64,000 nucleotides of DNA from Rotaria sp. Silwood1. Taxonomy: Eukaryota > Rotifera > Eurotatoria > Philodinida > Philodinidae. A program made the translations under genes and the position numbers. The stretch covers positions 1,947,981 to 2,011,980 of the forward strand of contig CAJNOP010000022.1 of NCBI GenBank assembly GCA_905250075.1, in the 5' to 3' direction. This document shows positions 10,453 through 23,850 of this stretch, one piece after another; positions within the stretch are counted from its first letter, which is position 1, and the number at the start of each line of letters is the position of its first letter. A model generated the notes under the pieces. That model saw only the letters and a list, made by a program, of their open reading frames with translations. It did no database searches and was not told the DNA's origin.

Positions 10453-12500
10453 TAAAGATGAACTATTTAATAACAATTACTTGTTCTTTAAATTCCTTCT
10501 GTATTAGTTTGAAACGGAAAAGAATAGATATTGTAATTGAAATAAATATTTAATATGAAAAAGTTATGTTGAAACTTTATAAAGATAATTGGAGAAATTT
10601 TATTGTTTTATACGTTGTTTTAATGAGGTCAAACTCTTTAAACGAAAACTATCACTATTTTTGCCTATGATGAACACACAGCCTTACTATTCAAGCATTT
10701 ACACAGCGAATTACCGTACATACACAAGTCAAATAATGTAGAATTGATTTATGACTCATGCTTCATGATCACTAATCGCTATTTCAAAATGAATTCTTAC
10801 ATAATTTTCATATTAACTCATTAAAGTCTAATGTCTCGTTCAAGTGACATTGCAGTAATTACTATTGTAGATTTAATAAAATTTTACATGCAAAAACTAG
10901 TATATTCCTAGAATAAGATGATCTAATAAATCATAAACTAAAAAACAAAACCATCTTACGTGACATTCAGATGATACAGTAGAGTTTCTTTTTAAAACTC
11001 ATTTTTTACTCCACAGCCCTTGTTTGCTTATAATTTTTTGTTTATTTTTATGTAATATCGCTTAGGGCAAAGTTAAGCTATCTGATGAAATCGTTCGCTA
11101 ATTTTTTAAACCATGTATACTGGTTTATTGTGACATTATTAAGAAAATGTTTCTAGGAATGGATATTTGATCTTAACCACATGAAATATTCTATCGACTC
11201 ATGAATAATCAAAGAAGTGTTATCATCAATCGTCACTAGAGAAATCATGAGATGATCATTTTGTCCTTCGTGAGATTGATTTTCGTGACATTTGGATGAA
11301 CTCACAAGATAGTATCATGATGAAACAGAAAATGCAAAAGTGATAACAAATTGCAAACATTCTATTCAATTGCTTTTTAGTGTTAGATGAAATAAATAAA
11401 TAGAATTATTTGTGAGAAAAAAAAAATTTCTCACATAAATTAAGAAAAGTGATACATGCATAAAGGCTAAGACTAAATATCCCTTCTCTCTCTATAAGAA
11501 AAAAATGTACCTTTTTGTTACTATAATATGATCATACTGACCGTCCTGAATTTCTCTTTTAGTGGTCTGTTTCTTCTCATTGTCAAAGAATTACAATCAG
11601 CTCCTTAGAGTGAAATTATTAAAAATATAGATAATGATTTTTGTCTGTGTATTATCTTTATTGATTTAACTAAAAGAATCTCTTGCTATACTCTGTCAAG
11701 CACGAAAAATAACTATTTATAGACAAATTTTCATGTTATTCGTCTCCAATGATCGATACACATCATATGTGTGAAGTAAAAAGAGACGATATGTTTTGAC
11801 CTTCTTTAATCTTTGTTAAGATGACCGAACAAATTCATTTATGTGTTATTATTGTACATATAAAACTGAAGTAACAGTACAAGACTTATACAAACAACTC
11901 TTATTCTTTTTATTTTCAATGAAACACATCTATAGTGTCTCAAACGACAATAGAAAAGAAGACTAATAATCCGATAATCAGCTCTAAGTACAGGAGAGAC
12001 ATTACGCAAACATATATAAACAAAACATTATTGACAGGTACAATGTTCTGATTTCGTATTAATGCAGATTAACACAGTCTCTATCAAAGGAAAACCGTAG
12101 TAAGTATTTTTCTTGACAAGCAATGTAAGAGAGATTCATTCCATGAAAGTATCAACATTAAGTAGACAAAGACAAATATATTGTATATGGTCATGACTAA
12201 AATATGTCTGGTAATTTCAAAAAATACAACCGATATTCAATTGGTTATCTTAAAAACTACCTGAATTCTATTTTCATCTACTTATTGTTTGTCAAACAAT
12301 GTTAATAAAAAAAAATTAAACAAGAACTTTCTTATTCAAATAAAATGTTCACACTCTAATTCTATGTATAATAAGAAAAAAATAATTTAACAATATTTGA
12401 TAGTCTTGGTTTACTCATTATTCCTACTCTGTAAAGGTTTACAACCGGTTTGTCCCTAATTGTCAGTTATCTTTCTCGAAAAAAACAACCATATTGAGGA
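10453..12500. other. Intergenic, nothing recognised
   Basis: Apart from the 3' end of the preceding gene (AATAAA overlaps its stop at about 10451), I see no gene, RNA or clear repeat here. Confidence 0.4.
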
Positions 12501-12539
12501 TAAAAATTGATGAATGAAAGCACAATTCGCTACGCATTG

Positions 12540-12800
12540 TCATATGTATATATCAGCTTATTGAAATATTACGGGATGAACATGAGGATAAACATCATGT
12601 CACTGAAGGAAGCCAAACTCATTTACGACGACGCAAGAGAATTCATGATGAAATTGATATTAAATTTGCCTTACTCTATGATTAATTCAAAAAACAACAA
12701 ACTGAATTGTGTATGATTAACAATAAAATGGATTCCAACTATGAATAGACAGTTATTCAAAAAATAACAATAGATTGTAATACAGTCTAACTCTTGATTT
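12540..12800 (+). pseudogene. Decayed coding fragment, family unknown
   Basis: One frame reads as a polar, helical segment (D-E-H-E-D-K-H-H-V-T-E-G, then L-R-R-R-K-R-I-H-D-E-I-D) broken by TAA and TAG codons that could each derive from a Gln codon by one change. The 69-codon frame at 12507-12716 lies in another register and is less protein-like. AT-rich DNA gives such runs by chance, so the evidence is only suggestive. Confidence 0.25.
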
Positions 12801-14049
12801 TGTAGTTTAAGTACAAACAAAAAAATATTTGTAGGATTAAAGTATTGCTTTTTTTTAGCTAGTCTTCTTCACTCATAAGTGATCAATTTATGAAACTGAT
12901 ATTGGAAGATCATTATTAAGTTGTTTAGCATTTAAAAAATTATTCAATTATATCAACTAATTATGGATTATATGTTCATCAGAAAAATACAACTGTATAA
13001 AATAGGAAAAATAACGAATAACAGAATTACGTAAAATAGTATTGAGACAAATCTCATTGTTTCGTTGTTTATTTGTACTTGTATAAGTGTATATGCTTAT
13101 AATAATACGTGTTATATCTCTGTCTAATATCAAAACAAAGACGAACAAAATAAAGGTTACAAGAAAAAAGACATTTGAATGATAGTCATAAATATTTTAT
13201 CGACAACTGCATCATCATCAATACTAGCCCTTTGATCATGTTAAAGTTATGCTAATGATAGTAATAAAGACGAAAACAATCAAATGAAATGTTTTTGCTT
13301 TTATTCATGCCATCAAGAAACTTTATTTTTTTGTTCTTTGTCGTTTTTCTAATACTTTATTTTCTATTGCGATTATTACTACCACCAAAATGTATGCATA
13401 TTGTTATTCGAGCAAAAAAAGGTACATGTATAGATGAAGAGAAAGGTATTTATTGTGTTCTTTCTTTATTTATTTAAAAACATTTTTTCCGTTGAGACGA
13501 TCATTTCACGAAAATAACTGAATCTTTTACAAATAGACTAAAGATTTTCATAGTCCGGAAATCCCAATTTATAGGAGGTTTGTTGAAATTCTGAAGTTCA
13601 ATTTTCTCGTTTGAGGAATGCCTAGTTCTAGCGGTTTGGTCATCCTCTATAAAATTCAGCTATATCCATGCAATACACCTCTTCCAATCGAAAAAGTCAA
13701 ACTGAAGATAAGACCATCGTAGGTTTTTCATGTATTCATCATTATTCTATATGTACACGTCTAGACCAGTGCACTAGTCTACGATGGCATTAGGAATCAT
13801 ACCCAAAGTTGCATTTTTAGCTGTAAAAGTATTACTTTTATCATTAATCAAAAAATTCAAAAGCTGATAGCAATGTCCTACTAGAAAGAATTTACCAATT
13901 TTGACATTTTATCCACATCTATAGTCCTACAACTAAGAATATGGTGCTTTAAGCGACAGATTTTCATAAAACTCTATATATCATAACAGAAACTATAAAT
14001 GTAAAGAATGATAAGTATATATGTAGAATTAGATACTCATAAATAGTGA

Positions 14050-16105
14050 ATCTTATAGCATGCGTATAGACAAAATGATCCAACAAGCAAAAATGTCGAG
14101 CAAATCTCGATTTTCAGCCATGAAACGTATACATAGAATTTATAGGAGTTATAGAAAAACATGAACAACTTTATCATAAATATAATTATGAATAACTTCA
14201 ATAACAAGAAACACTATCAACAATAACAGATGAGCAATATGATGATCCTTCAACACAAACATATACTAATCCATTTGTAATAAAACATGAAAAAAAATTC
14301 TGATTTATGTATGGTCGAAGACAAGTTTACAGACAAAATTGTTAAATAGATTGATGGAAATATGAAAGATATCTGTTTCTATAGATACGAATGAAACAAA
14401 AGCATGTAGTGGTGCACCAAATGATGCTGTTATTTCTTTCGAAGTATCGTATTAATATTAATACTACTTCATCATCACTAAAACACAATGAAAATATTCT
14501 AAATATTATATCTATTACACCTGTTCAATCATCACTTACGTGCAACAGTTGGAAACGAGGTTTGTCTACTGTTTATTTTCTTCTTAAATACTATTTCTAT
14601 ATTATTATGTATAGAATAACAAGTTTTTTTCAGTTTTTTATCTTGTTGATAAAGACATCAAGTACAATTCTAATCATATTTATCCACTAAAAACGAATAC
14701 AGTCTAACGCTTACTAATTGCATGAATTTTATTTCGTTTAATTTTTTTTTTACTAGTAGATACTAACCCAGAGATATTCAAGTGCTGTTCACTTGAACAG
14801 AGAAAATCTTTTGTCATACTAATTGATGTTTCAAAAAACGCTTTTTCACTTTTCAATTGATGAATAGATTTACTAATCTACTTCATTTCATGAAAATTTG
14901 TACGAGTAGAACTAATAAGAAAAAAAACCATCAATCGTCTTTGTCGAAGTTCATGTTGGAGAACGATCGAAAGGTATCAATAAAAAATATTATTAGAAAA
15001 TAGTTTGTCAATATCATTACTAGAGGAAATGACTACTTTGATTTTATACAATTCGTTCTTTTAGATTATTCTTCCATATTTCAATCCAATCTTCATTTAA
15101 GTAAGTTTTATTTATGATAATTTCATTAGAATAAACTATCATTAAACTAAAAGAAATGAACATACGTTTATGAATTCCATACAAAGACTAAATATTCTGA
15201 ATGAGTAAAATATTTACCTCCGATTGTGTTTATTGATGCTAATAAAGGTTACCTATTTCTATCATCAAAAAAGTTTCATAATGTATAACGAACTGATTTA
15301 GGTATTACTAAAATTTCACGTAATATCATTAACGAATATGCAAATAACAAAAAAAAAAGAGCAACCAATTTTCGGTCCGATGAAAGCATCTACATCAGAT
15401 ACTTTTAGATTGAAGAATGATCAAGTAAAATAGAAGATAAATCAAACCTTGATCTAAAACATAACAAAAACATGATTCGTCACGTCAACATGTTCAGACT
15501 TTGTAAGAAAAAAAGACATTAATTCTATCAAATAATATAGGGAGAATAGATCATACTAAAAATATAGAACATTCCAATGCTTATACGCAAATAGAACATT
15601 AAGTTATCTTTAGTATATTTTAAATATCTAATAATACTTTAAATGGTGTAGATACATCAAATACATAGTAACAATATATTGAAAATGAATCAACTCCTTT
15701 ATCACCAACAGGAAATAAACTCGGTGGTCCCTACCTACATATACAAACACCTCTATATGATCTGTATACTAACAAATAAACGTTGTCTACATTGATAATT
15801 TATTTTTTTTGCTTATTTCCACCTCAGAATTCAAAGGTTTAACTTCTTCTTTCTTTTTAATTTTTAGCTACGTTACCAATATCAAAATAAATCGATCATG
15901 ATTATGAATTACACAATATAAAACTAATACAATCAAGTTGAAAGATCTCAATTAATTTTAAATTAACTAAACAAACTGATCCATTACAATAAGTTATAAG
16001 AGTTTTAGTTGAACAATCAAAATTTTATATAGTTTGTCTTAAAGTTGAAGATAATGATATACGTTTAACTAATTTGTATGAAGTTTCACAAGATATCGAT
16101 TGTTA
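14050..16105 (+). pseudogene. Decayed multi-exon gene upstream of the PDZ locus
   Basis: Several separated segments have coding-like composition but are broken by stops and frameshifts. Examples are a basic stretch at 14059-14150, a Thr/Asp/Gln-rich stretch at about 14200-14300, paired overlapping frames at 14380-14560, a Pro/Gly-containing stretch at 15681-15779 ending in a stop, and 15957-16105 with an internal TAA. The last contains V-L-V-E-Q-S-K-F-Y-I-V-C-L-K-V-E-D and L-Y-E-V-S-Q-D-I-D-C. The codon choices (CCA, ACA, GGT, TCA) resemble those of the intact genes. I do not recognise the family. It could be an old neighbour or the eroded 5' part of the PDZ gene. Confidence 0.4.
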
Positions 16106-16126
16106 AATAGTGCAACCTGTATTAAT

Positions 16127-19100
16127 ATGCCCATCGCTCGAAAGAAACCAGCCAAATCGTTACCGATCGTTGATAATCAACAAGCATCTGCATTAACAAC
16201 TAATAATACACATGATAATACAAATTCTCTATTATTTGGTAGTTTATTAAATATAACTGAACATAAAAATGAAAAACAATCGATGCATGAAGAAAAAGCA
16301 AATTTACAAGTCGATGATACTAATAAAGATAACATTCGTCATATTGTATTAAAAGAAGCAGTAGGATTAGATTTTAATTCATTTTTACCTGGTAATGATC
16401 AAACTCAAATACATTTTATAAGTAATGTTCAACCACTATCAATAGCTTACGAAGCTGGTTTACGTGATGGTGATCGTATTTTAACTGTTAATGGTTTAGA
16501 CGTAACAAATACTATACATGAAGATGTTCGATGTATGATGTTGAATAAAACAGCATTACAATTAACAGTTATTCATGATCCAAAATATTTAAAACTAATT
16601 GAAATGATTAAATATAATCAAAATAAAACGACTTCATCATCATCATCAAATAATGAATCTATGGAGCAAAAACAATCTAAACATTTATTGAATGATTTAA
16701 ATAGTGTTCTATTTATTGATGATCAAGGTCCAGTTTATATAAAACATTGTATTATAAAAAAAGAACCCACCAAGAATACATTAGGTTTTTTATTATGTTA
16801 CAAACATAATTTCCATATAATTGATTCAGTTCAAATTAATTCTCCAGCTTATAATAGTGGTTTACGTACTGATGATGTGGTTTTGTTTGTTAATAAAAAG
16901 AATGTTGAACGAATGAAACATAGTAATATTAAAACCCTTATTCAAACAGTTGCAAGTTCAAATCAATTTATTGATTTAATACTAATTAATAAAAATGATA
17001 TAAAAAGATATAAACACTATCAAGAAAAAAACCGTATTGATTGGAAAACTATTCTATTAAATAATAATGAAGACGATAAAAATAAAAAACAAAGTATGTT
17101 TACATAATAACGCATCTTTAATTTTTCTTTGAATTGCATTGTATTTTTCCGTCTTGTACACTATGCTACAGTCAATATCCTAATCTAATATTTCTATATT
17201 TAACTTATAGAAACTGATATATATATTAATTTTATGAAACATTTATTCTTGATATGATTTGTTTTAGCTGAACAGCAATTTCTTTCTACTGATCGTCATC
17301 CATTGAATATTCCATGTGAAACATCAATACTTTCTTTCCCTATCGGCAGTCGTGTTTGTCAGTTAGAGACATCGAATAGTTGTGCAGCTGGCTTTACAAT
17401 TAGTAATATTGGTCCACCACCATTTACCATTTGTAAAATTGAAAAAAATTCGCCAGCAGAAAAAGCTGGTTTACGACTTAATGATACAGTCTTATCTATT
17501 AATGGAAAATCAGTTATTGAAACAAATTATAAAGATACTATTCAGATAATTACAGAAGCACTTCAACACAAAATCGTTCAATTTGTTGTTAATGAGCAAT
17601 CATTATCAAAAGAATATGAAACAAAAAAGAAAAGTCAATCATCAGCAAGTGATAGTAGTGGGAATAACAATCTTCGAAGCAGTGGCAAAGAAGAAGCAAA
17701 CCATGGTGCTATAAATGTTGTACAAGAGTATCAAAGTAAGTAAAAAAAACGAATAAAAATCTTCTCATTTACAACGAAAACTAGCCTTATTGTGTGTCAC
17801 ATTTTAATTGCCTAGCTTTTTGTACTTTAAACTTTAATCATCAGTTATTGATACAAACAAATGTCATCGTATAGAAATAGTTTTTTTTTTGTCATGTTTA
17901 TTCTTTTTCTTATCTTCTTATTCTGTTGTATCAATATTGGTATGTTTTAAATCATTCTTCTTTCTTTGTTTTGTATTGTAAACTATTCTTCAAGCTAATA
18001 CGGTAGTGAATGAATGAATGAAGGATTAGTCAACTCATTTTATTTTTTACACATTGTCTAAGCTCAAATGAAAATCACTTCTTCTTTCATACGTTACTTA
18101 AAATCGAGGTAAATTTCTTTTCGATGAAAAAGAAAATGAATATGGGGCATGTTCGAGGCGAGTTGCATTTAATTTATTATATGGTTTGCTTCTATATCGA
18201 ATAGGTTATGTATTTTTAGGAAAACGAAGTAAAGAACTATCTTATACATTACGACTTTGTCATTTAAATGCAACAAATACTGATGGTACATCGGCAACAA
18301 CATTTGGTTTTGAAATAACTGAAGATCCTCAATATGAATATCCAATAATATCACACGTTGAACCAAAATTACCAGGTGAACGTGCTGGTTTACAAATACG
18401 AGATATATTATTAAAAATAAATGATCGCAAAACAAAAGGTTTAAGATTTAATAAAGTTAAAAAAGCAATCGAAAAAGCTAAACATGATGGTCGATTAGAA
18501 ATTCTTGTTGTTGACAAAGAAGTATTTGATTATTGTAAACTAACACACAAAAAATTCAAACAACCTGATATTAAAGTGAAACATATTTTTCCAAAAAGTA
18601 AACCATCTACAAGTTTTCTAAAATTACCTACAATAGCTACAACATCTTCACTTATGTCACAAGATAGTACAGAACGACTAAATCATGGTATATCTTCATT
18701 TAATGTTCATCGTCTTTGTACACAAAAAGAAGTAACATTTGAGAATGAAGAAGATGATGCAATCTCGCCTAATATTCAATCAACAGTTAACTCTGATATT
18801 TCGTTACTGAATAATCCATCTGATACAACAAAACATACTTCTTCTACTCACGAAACACCATTAACATCTATTGATCATGTATTGAATTCAACACAACCAA
18901 CAAATGTTTCTTTAACAGATCAAAATGTATCTAGTAGAAAACAACGAAAACAAAGTCAAACATCATCTGATCAATCAATAAAAGATTTTATATCACACAC
19001 AATCGATAATTTTTTTCAACATGTTGGATCTCAAAAATCAACTAAACGTTTGTGATCAGCTTCTTTTTTTTATTTGCATGTAGTTATGTTGATCTTTGCA

Positions 19101-21911
19101 CTATTGTGGTTGTTGAACAAAATGTAGTGTCGTTCCTTTACTTTTCTTTTATATTGTATACAGTATAAATGCATGCTAGTACTTCATATTACTAAGCCTA
19201 TTGTAGATAAAGATAGAGATCAATTTTTACAAAATTGATACCTTCACATACGTTTAGAAACAGCACAAGCACAGTAGGTTATTTAACTATTCAAGATTAG
19301 ATTACTTTGCTTGCTCAATTTCATTTATTTATAATAAAACTTAATTTTATACTATGAATATGTATAACTTTAATCAATGCTTTTAAAAGTTTATGTTTCA
19401 ACAATGAGACAATTTAAAAAAAAAAAACTTTAGCAATTAATACATTTTGAACTAAGATGTATGGAATATAATTTAATAATTACTTTGTGTTATTTTTTTA
19501 ACAGCCGATTATGATATTCCTCTCCAACGAATAAATAATTCAAAAACACTAACACCATTACTACCAATTATTCACCATAATGAAAATCTTTCTGAACAAG
19601 TTCGTCATATTTCACAATCATGCAATACAGTTTGTTCAAATCAATCTAGTGCATCATATGATTATATTAGAGATCCTCGTCGTTGTGTACTTAAAATTGA
19701 ACCTAATAAAGGACTTGGTTTTATTCTTAGTGCCACTAATGATTATGATCATACCATTACTGCTGTTGAAAAAGTTCGTATTCATAAAACTATGTGAATT
19801 ACAATGGCTATAATTCTCTTATTTTTTATTTTTAATAAATAGAATTCTACAGCTGATCTTGCTGGTTTACAAGTCAATGATGAAGTAGTCGAAATTAATG
19901 GTATCTATGTACACAATATTAAATATGAACAGGTTTGTGCTTAACTTTGTTCTATAATTAATAAACGAAATATTTTCAAGTTTACATAGTGGATGGATTG
20001 AAAGCTTTGACACAAAAGTATTTGGTCATTTTTGACTTTCTGCAAAGTATTTCCCTGGAGTCAACAGCTATAGATTAGGACCAGCCTATTAATCATTTTC
20101 CGGATATACACTTAAAAATATTATTTCAGTTTTTGTTGGAGACTATTAAAAGAGTTTTTTAAAAGCCCAACAAATTTGATTAAATATTTAACCAATAGAC
20201 TTTAAGTTTACGATTCGAAGGCGCCAAAAAATATTGAAGTCGACTGTGTTATCAAGCAAATATTTCTTTACAAAGTTTCATATTGAAATACGCTGTGGCT
20301 TTTACCTAAGTGAAACTATATGCAATTTGCCCACAGCTCCTTTTTATACATAACACCTTTTAGTCAAAAGGTCAATTTTTCAAAGTTGACGATTTAAAAG
20401 AAACGAAAATTGAAGAGCCCTGTAGAAAAAAAGAATTCCAATAATACTTTTCGTAGGGTAGTTTTTGATCTACAAACTGATATGTTAAGAAAGATGTCAA
20501 CATTTACTTTGCACTGGCAACAATCAAAGTACAAAAATGTACAAGACAGTTTTCGATCCAAGCAACTTTTTAGATCTTTTCGAAAATCATCTGATTAGTT
20601 TCAAGAACATTTCTAAGTCTATATTTAGAAAGAGCACAAAATTTTGGTCATAAACTAAAGCGTTGACTTCTCGAGAACACTTTCAAAGTAATCAAAAATA
20701 AATAAGCGTTTTATCTCAAAACTGACGATCCATCTATTATACTCAATTTGATAACGAGAGTAATCTTTGATTTCAGGTCGTTGATATAATTATTTCTGCA
20801 ATGCAAACTAACGACACAATTGAAATGTATGTTGTTAATAGTCGTTCCAATGATGTTTATCTATCATCAATTGATACAAATAAAGGAAAAAATATTGATA
20901 ATTTATTAAATAACAATAATACAAATAATAATAATAATAATTTAATGATTTCAAAACAGACAACAACTGATTTGAGTTATGGTTTGTCGGATAAAAATCG
21001 TACAACTAGTCTGTTTGATGGTCTTAGTCAACAAACAATGAGTTCAAATTATCTTAATTTACAGGGTCAATCAGAAAATTCAAATAAGCTTGTTGATCGC
21101 GGTCTCTATGGAAGTTTACCAACACTGAGTACAGGTTTTAATAAACAATAGATTTTTTATACGATGCAATCATACATATATACATATATAAACTTTATAT
21201 TCAGGAATTACTGCTTCGCCTAAAGATCTTCATACAACAAAACTTACTTCAATTTCATCGACAAGTAAGTTTTGCTTAATTTACTTCTCTATTCAATTTT
21301 CAATTTATGTATTGATAATTAGAAAACTCAGGTACCAATCTATTGAATATTTGTATAAAAGATGCACCTGTTGGAAGACTTTGTCGCATTCGAAAAATTC
21401 CTTCATCACCTTTCTACGGTTTCTTTCTGAGTGGTGATCGAAAAAAATTAGGGTAAGATTCGTTTTATTTCTTTAGTAATATTACACTTCTTTGTTTAGT
21501 CGAGTATTTATTTCTGATGTAAAAAAGAATTCATCAGCAGCTCTTTGTGGATTACGTGATGGTGATCATATTATTGAAATCAATGGTACAAATATTAAAA
21601 CATTAACTTATGAAACAATATTAAATAAAATAAAACTACACATGGAACATCATGATCTTGAATTACTTGTGCTTGATAAAAAATCTTTACGTTGGTATAA
21701 TGAACGAAATTATCCAATAACATTACGAACATTACCAGCTATTGTGCATATTGAACCTATTATTAATGACATGAATTCTGAAACAGAATTTTCACAAGCA
21801 CTTGATACAAATACTAAAAGTGTTGATTTTATTGGTAAGTGTTCTTTTATGTTTTATTTAGGGATTATTTTTTCTTATCTAGATCGACAAGGATCGACAA
21901 CTAATCTTTAA
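16127..21911 (+). CDS. Multi-PDZ scaffold protein, NHERF/PDZK1-like, two possible 3' ends
   Basis: Exons: 16127-17093, 17268-17735, then either the terminal exon 18220-19055 (stop) or 19505-19773, 19843-19932, 20777-21134, 21205-21264, 21323-21452, 21500-21834 and 21883-21911. The first two exons encode PDZ1 (about residues 71-150), PDZ2 (about 207-288) and PDZ3. Exon 18220 encodes PDZ4 and a Ser/Thr tail; the distal exons encode two more PDZ domains. Each has the pattern A-G-L-x-x-x-D-x-(I/V)-L/E-x-(I/V)-N-G or a close variant. Such scaffolds bind C-terminal tails of membrane proteins at the cell cortex; PDZ6 with R-L-C-R...Y-G-F is NHERF-like. Exon 2 ends in phase 1 and fits both 18220 (Arg codon) and 19505 (Thr codon), giving 756 or 901 residues. 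An AATAAA at about 19333 supports a genuine 3' end after the stop at 19055. Two adjacent genes remain possible. I chose ATG 16127 because the frame upstream contains no other ATG before a stop. Confidence 0.8.
18220..19055 (+). CDS. Alternative terminal exon of the PDZ locus (PDZ4 plus Ser/Thr tail)
   Basis: The exon begins after a TTTTTAG acceptor and reads into a PDZ domain with T-F-G-F-E-I, G-E-R-A-G-L-Q-I-R-D-I-L-L-K-I-N-D and L-E-I-L-V-V-D. It then continues through a Ser/Thr/Asn-rich tail to a TGA at 19053-19055. No strong phase-1 donor in the tail would lead into the exon at 19505, so it behaves as a last exon. Confidence 0.65.
19933..20776 (+). other. Long intron inside the PDZ locus
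   Basis: An 844-nt intron splits the fifth PDZ domain between K-Y-E-Q and V-V-D-I-I. It contains no recognisable gene. It is much longer than the 50-60 nt introns around it. Confidence 0.6.
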
Positions 21912-23534
21912 TTAAAATGTGAAAAACGATTAACATTTATATGAAATCTTCTCTATTTGTCTTTTTTGTTTCTGCAATATACAATCTGTTTGGATAAATG
22001 TTCCCATTTTCTCTACAAAAATAATGGAAATCTAGTAGGATTATAGTATGACGTTTTCTTTTTCTTTTATATTGAAAACCTATAAAGTACATGAATTGTT
22101 TGCATTTAGCTTTCAATTTCTTTTTCTATCTTTTCTTTTTATTGTATGACTATATATTTATTTTTTCTTATTTATTATTCAATTGTTTTTATTTCTCTTG
22201 CTGTTAATATAGTTGAGTAAAACATCCGTAGATTGACAGATAAATTATGAAGTATTGACATGTGTACATAAGTGAATACTATATGGTGTTTAAGAAATTC
22301 TTATTATATTACGATGAACTTAGCAATTATTAAAATTGACCATGGCTTGTAACCCTATTGATTATCTAATGATAATTAGAGCTGATAGTGTCTTGTATAT
22401 ATATAATCTTGAAAAATCTGTGCAGGTCTCCTCTCAAAAGTCGATCTTGACCTAGGTTTATTCGAATCTCACGAAACTTTCAAGATCTGTTTGAACTGTA
22501 GTGAAAAGACTATGATAAAATTACCAGTCCTATGCCATTCTGTTCTCTGGAAATATTCAGCTAATAAATATCAAAAAATAGCTCATTAGGCAAACCAAAG
22601 TTCACTGCAGACTCTCATTTTATAGACTTAATGTTGTTCTCATTTGGAAGACTATGTTAGGATGTAGAGCATGACAGAGCTTTCTTTTATATTCTTGATT
22701 CATAAGAGAAGAATATAGATGAAAACTTCAATGTCTCAAAAATTTTCAGAAAATGGCACTATAATTATGTAAGTACTCTTCTATATAATAGTAACAAAGT
22801 TTAATTCAAAAGACGGGCTCTGCCATGCCCTGCACCTTGGCATGGTCTTTCAAAGAAAAAAAGTCTCTGATCACAATGAAGGTCTTTTAAAATTTTACGC
22901 CTCATCTGAAAAAAAAAACATATTTCTCAAGCAGAAAATGACTGAAATTTTTGAAAAACACAAGGTACCAAAAAAACAATCATGCTATTTATGAAAGATT
23001 AGACCTTGGATTCTCTTTGCATGCAATTATCTGAGTTTTGATGAAAATTGACTTTCTTTTGACGAGAGAGACTCTAGCTTTGCTTTTCTTAGAGTTTAAA
23101 ATCTAGACATTATGTTAAATACATGAAATAAAAGTCAAAGTAGATTCTAGAATTTCCCAGAATTCATCTTACAGAATGCTAAAAACGGACAAAAACCACA
23201 AAAAGGACTTAAATCAGTCGATCGCGCTTGAGATTTTAAGTATACTGGGTTCCGTTCTGAGCCAAAGGTTGAAAGAAATATATGTTCGGAAAAGTTTATA
23301 TTTGATGAAGATGTAGTAAATGCTATATAACTTAAGTAAGTTCAAAATATGTATCGAAGCTAGACTTGACTTCATTTTTCCAACATTTATTTTATTGAGA
23401 TTTTTGTTCAGAATGAGGTTCACTAGACGCAAAATTTCAAGCGTTATTCATTGGTAAATATCCCAAGTTATATTTTAATTGTGAGACGAAAGCATCATTG
23501 TCAACATGTCAGATATTAATTAATTTGCTGTTTT
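21912..23534. other. Intergenic, nothing recognised
   Basis: AT-rich sequence after the PDZ gene with a short inverted pair around GCCATG/GGCATGG near 22826-22850. No gene supported. Confidence 0.4.
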
Positions 23535-23850
23535 CTAAAACAGCCCATACATTTTAATTTGATCAAAAAACATGGCAATAGTCAAAATGACATGATGTAA
23601 AAGATGAGACACATTACTGTTATCAGTCGTACTTCGATCAATAAATCTTTCCATTTCTAATAGTGGAACAACATTATAAGTAGGACCCGAATTAATCGTT
23701 TTTTTGTGAATGACAATGGGGATTTCATTGATTGGTTCGTTTATTGAAAAAAATTCACATAACATATTAGTCATTATTATCAAATAGTGTTGATGTTGCA
23801 TCGTGAAGTAATATGTATTCACGACTGATCATGTAGTTGCTAAAAAGCAG
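23535..23850 (-). pseudogene. Decayed coding fragment, weakly glycosyltransferase-like
   Basis: On the minus strand, after an acceptor-like TTTTTAG near 23850, one frame reads R-E-Y-I-L-L-H-D-A-T-S-T-L-F and then stops. The protein-like reading continues in a second frame to 23535. That part contains I-N-S-G-P-T-Y-N, then N-V-S-H-L-L-H-H and a hydrophobic strand ending F-D-Q-I-K-M-Y-G-L-F. The last segment weakly recalls the small conserved motif of sialyltransferase-type glycosyltransferases (hydrophobic run, C/F-D-E-I, Y/F-G-F). The frameshift indicates a relic. The family guess is weak. Confidence 0.3.

Noticed and set aside
16100..16126. Start of the PDZ gene at TTG 16100
   Set aside because: No ATG is present there; the first ATG in frame is at 16127.
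18169..18517. Minus-strand frames across the PDZ4 exon
   Set aside because: They are antisense shadows of the PDZ-coding strand.
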